A stretch of DNA of 6,749 nt from NCBI GenBank assembly GCA_022866195.1, contig JALHUF010000424.1, forward strand, positions 1-6,749, written 5' to 3'. The translations under genes and the position numbers were made by a program. Shown piece by piece: positions 4,980-6,749 of the stretch; within the stretch, counting starts at the first letter, position 1, and every line of letters starts with the position of its first letter. This DNA comes from Terriglobia bacterium. Lineage in GTDB: Bacteria > Acidobacteriota > Terriglobia > UBA7540. Below the pieces are notes generated by a model. It worked only from the letters and a program-made list of their open reading frames with translations, did not search any database and was not told the DNA's origin.

Positions 4980-6075
4980 CTGGACTCGAATTGGTGGTGG
5001 CGTCAGATTTTCCGCGTCGCCCGCCCTCGCTTGCCTGCTTTGCCGCCTTCTCTTTCCGGGCCACAACGCGGTTAAGCGCCGCCACTTCTCGCCGATATCG
5101 TGCCACGTTACGCTGATGTTCCGCAAGCGTTCTGGAAAAGATATGCCCGCCATGATTGTTACTGACAAAGTAGAACAAGTTCCCAGCTGCGGGACTCACC
5201 GCGGCGCGAATCGACGCCTCGCCGGGGCTCGCAATGGGTCCCGGCGGCAATCCGGCGTGACGGTAGCTGTTGTAGGGCGAATCAAAATCCAGGTCGCGCT
5301 GCGTGATGGGACCGAGGGGACGATGGTTCAAGCGCGCCGCATAGATGACCGTGGGGTCGCACTGCAACGGCCAGCGCTTCTCCAGCCGCTTCGCGAACAC
5401 GCCCGCGACGACAGGCCTTTCACTGGGCGTGGGCGTCTCCTTCTCCACCAGCGAGGCCAGCGTGATGACCTCATGCAGTCTTCCCGGTGACGAGCGGAGG
5501 TCCGGCGGGAATCGGGAATCAAGCACGTGGCGAAAACGCGCCAGCATCGTCAGCACCACGGTGGCCGCAGTGGCGCCGCGGGGAAACCGGTACGTATCGG
5601 GGAAGAGATAACCTTCGAGCGTCGCTGCCTGCGGATCAAGGTCGCGGATGGCGGCCGCCTGCTCCGTGACGCGCAGGAACGCTTCCGGCGGAATGCCCAT
5701 CTGCTGATGCAGGATGCGCGCCATATCGAAGCGGTCCGAGCCCTCCGGGATGACCACCGCGTGCAGGTACACATCGCCTTGCACGAGTTTTCGGTAAACC
5801 TCGATGGGACGCAACGGCCGGTCGAAGAGGTATTCGCCGGCTTTGATGGTGTGGCCCGGACGGCCCAGCCCGTAGCGGAAAAGAAAGGGCCAGCGGTGCG
5901 CCAGCACGCCGCGGTCGACCAGCAGGGTGGCTACCTGGGAAGCCTGTGTGCCCGGCTCGAGCACGAGAATCAGATTCCCGGTATAGCCGCGATAGGGGCA
6001 ATACAGCTCTCGCCCGGTCCAGGCGAGGCCCACCAGCACCAGAGCGGCAATGGCCATCAAGAGCCGCTTCCTCAT
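4879..6075 (-). CDS. mltG: Endolytic murein transglycosylase MltG (YceG-like)
   Basis: MltG is an inner-membrane lytic transglycosylase that cuts nascent peptidoglycan strands in the periplasm and is thought to end glycan polymerisation. The 398-residue protein starts with MRKR and one hydrophobic anchor at about 5-21. A LysM-like region follows, then the YceG domain with EGYLFPDTY at 154-162. The catalytic motif LASLVEKET at 206-214 contains E211, the equivalent of E. coli E218. QCDPTVIYA is at 238-246, DSPYNSYRHAGLPPGPI at 265-281, and NLFYFVSNNHGGHIFSRT at 299-316. The family normally ends near residue 335. Here a K/R/G/P-rich tail of about 60 residues continues to the stop and overlaps the next gene in another frame. 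The ATG overlaps the ruvX stop (ATGA) and has GAGGAG two bases upstream, so the two genes are cotranscribed and probably translationally coupled. Confidence 0.95.
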   Translation of the reverse strand: MRKRLLMAIAALVLVGLAWTGRELYCPYRGYTGNLILVLEPGTQASQVATLLVDRGVLAHRWPFLFRYGLGRPGHTIKAGEYLFDRPLRPIEVYRKLVQGDVYLHAVVIPEGSDRFDMARILHQQMGIPPEAFLRVTEQAAAIRDLDPQAATLEGYLFPDTYRFPRGATAATVVLTMLARFRHVLDSRFPPDLRSSPGRLHEVITLASLVEKETPTPSERPVVAGVFAKRLEKRWPLQCDPTVIYAARLNHRPLGPITQRDLDFDSPYNSYRHAGLPPGPIASPGEASIRAAVSPAAGNLFYFVSNNHGGHIFSRTLAEHQRNVARYRREVAALNRVVARKEKAAKQASEGGRRGKSDATTNSSPGAESKQQKATRPRPVPGTGPGTRRGARDSRPPS

Positions 6076-6527
6076 GGCTCCTCACTGGAGACTTGTCGGC
6101 GTGCGGTTTCGTTGGCTTGGTAGTCGAGGTAGCTTTGCAGGAGTAGCGTCGCGGCGACGCGGTCCGCCGCGCGCCGGCGCTTTTCGATGCCTATCCCCGA
6201 GGCGCGCAGCAGTCGGTTGGCCTGCACGCTGGTTAGGCGCTCGTCCCACAACTCGACCGGACAGGCAAGGCGCTGCCGCAGCTTCTCGGCAAACGCGGCC
6301 ACCTGACGCGACATTGCCGTCTCCCCCCCGGCGCGGCTCAGCGGATGGCCGAGAATCACCCGCCCGGCGGCGTGCTCGGCGACAAGCCTCGTTATGTGCC
6401 GGAGGTCGTCGTCCAGTCGGGTGCGCTCTAGCGTCGCAAGTCCCTGCGCCGTGATACCCAAGGGATCTGAGATGGCCAAGCCCATCCGCTTCAGACCAAA
6501 GTCGATGGCCAGGATCCGCTCCGGCAC
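6072..6527 (-). CDS. ruvX: Putative pre-16S rRNA nuclease, RuvX/YqgF family
   Basis: YqgF/RuvX is a small RNase H-fold nuclease implicated in processing the 5' end of 16S rRNA; a Holliday-junction role was proposed earlier from structure. The 151-residue protein has the family length. ILAIDFGLKRMGLAISDP at 5-22 holds the first catalytic aspartate, D9. RVILGHPLSRAGGETAMS at 56-73 replaces the usual V-G-x-P-L-N-x-D-G-S loop. ELWDERLTSVQA at 92-103 provides E96. AADRVAATLLLQ at 120-131 provides D122. The start is a GTG at 6527-6525, preceded by GGAGG with seven bases of spacing. An ATG upstream at 6546 opens a different frame without family motifs. The stop overlaps the mltG ATG by four bases. 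ruvX next to mltG is a familiar pairing in many bacteria. Confidence 0.94.
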   Translation of the reverse strand: MPERILAIDFGLKRMGLAISDPLGITAQGLATLERTRLDDDLRHITRLVAEHAAGRVILGHPLSRAGGETAMSRQVAAFAEKLRQRLACPVELWDERLTSVQANRLLRASGIGIEKRRRAADRVAATLLLQSYLDYQANETARRQVSSEEP

Positions 6528-6544
6528 GCTTCCCCTCCGTTGCC

Positions 6545-6574
6545 ATGATACACCGGGCGACTCCTGCGTGTCGG
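6545..6574 (-). promoter_or_regulatory. Weak candidate promoter upstream of ruvX
   Basis: On the - strand, CCGACA (6574-6569, four of six to -35) and TATCAT (6550-6545, five of six to -10) are separated by 18 bases in the 80-base gap before ruvX. The predicted start would leave a leader of only about ten bases, placing the ribosome binding site at the very 5' end. This makes the call doubtful, and ruvX may instead be read from the gene upstream. Confidence 0.25.
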
Positions 6575-6607
6575 ACGGAACGAGAAAGAGTGGGTTGAGG
6601 AGTCTGG

Positions 6608-6749
6608 TTATGCCAAGACCCTGGCGGGTTCCAGGCGGGACTCAGCCGCGCAAGCCGCGCGCTGGGCGAGGTCGAGGAGCATAGCCTTCTCGTCGCACTG
6701 GGAGTATTTCGGGCACGGGAGGCAGTCGCGCCAGACCTTGGTGGGAAAG
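6608..6749 (-). CDS. C-terminal end of an unrecognised cysteine-containing protein, cut by window edge
   Basis: The - strand frame is open from the right edge to the TAA at 6610-6608 and gives the last 46 residues of a protein. It starts FPTKVWRDCLPCPKYSQC, continues with DEKAMLLDLAQRAA and ends in a short alanine-rich tail. Three cysteines in the spacing C-x2-C-x5-C (residues 9, 12 and 18 of the visible part) and a fourth at 33 suggest a metal or iron-sulfur site, but this is inference. It precedes ruvX by 80 bases on the same strand. I cannot name the family from this fragment. The reading frame choice rests on its ordinary composition and lack of stops, since the rest of the gene is outside the window. 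Confidence 0.6.
   Translation of the reverse strand, partial: FPTKVWRDCLPCPKYSQCDEKAMLLDLAQRAACAAESRLEPARVLA

Noticed and set aside
6082..6546. 154-codon - strand frame with an ATG start overlapping ruvX
   Set aside because: The other frame has all RuvX motifs, a good Shine-Dalgarno sequence before its GTG and the ATGA junction with mltG. This one is R/G/P-rich shadow.

Overview
The window is GC-rich, densely coded bacterial chromosome. It carries housekeeping genes and no sign of phage, plasmid, insertion sequence, CRISPR array, tRNA or rRNA. The protein styles, the frequent GTG starts and a GC-rich double-hairpin repeat between convergent genes fit Acidobacteriota. That assignment is recollection and inference, not a search result.

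Left part, + strand: the 3' end of rplS (ribosomal protein L19, cut by the window edge), then rnhB (RNase HII), then pyrC (dihydroorotase). pyrC appears to have its own extended -10 promoter (1242-1250). rnhB has no visible Shine-Dalgarno sequence, and a weak -10-like box lies just before its ATG.

Middle, 2582-2739: the gap between convergent pyrC (+) and pyrE (-). It contains a compact 55-base near-palindrome made of two perfect 8-bp hairpins. It looks like a REP-type dispersed repeat and is placed where it could terminate transcription from both sides.

Right part, all on the - strand, read right to left: the C-terminal end of an unrecognised cysteine-containing protein (cut by the window edge), ruvX, mltG, a gene of unknown function, pyrF (OMP decarboxylase), a 57-codon HicB-like gene, and pyrE (orotate phosphoribosyltransferase). 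ruvX and mltG overlap by four bases (ATGA). mltG and the unknown gene overlap out of phase by about 100 bases or more. A promoter-like box in the 143-base gap before pyrF suggests that pyrF, the HicB-like gene and pyrE form their own transcription unit.

Three steps of de novo UMP synthesis are present: dihydroorotase (PyrC), orotate phosphoribosyltransferase (PyrE) and OMP decarboxylase (PyrF). They sit in two convergent units. pyrB, pyrD and carAB are not in the window. The least ordinary items are the orphan HicB-like gene wedged between pyrF and pyrE, the double-hairpin repeat, and the uncharacterised gene overlapping the end of mltG. I found no convincing novel multi-gene system.
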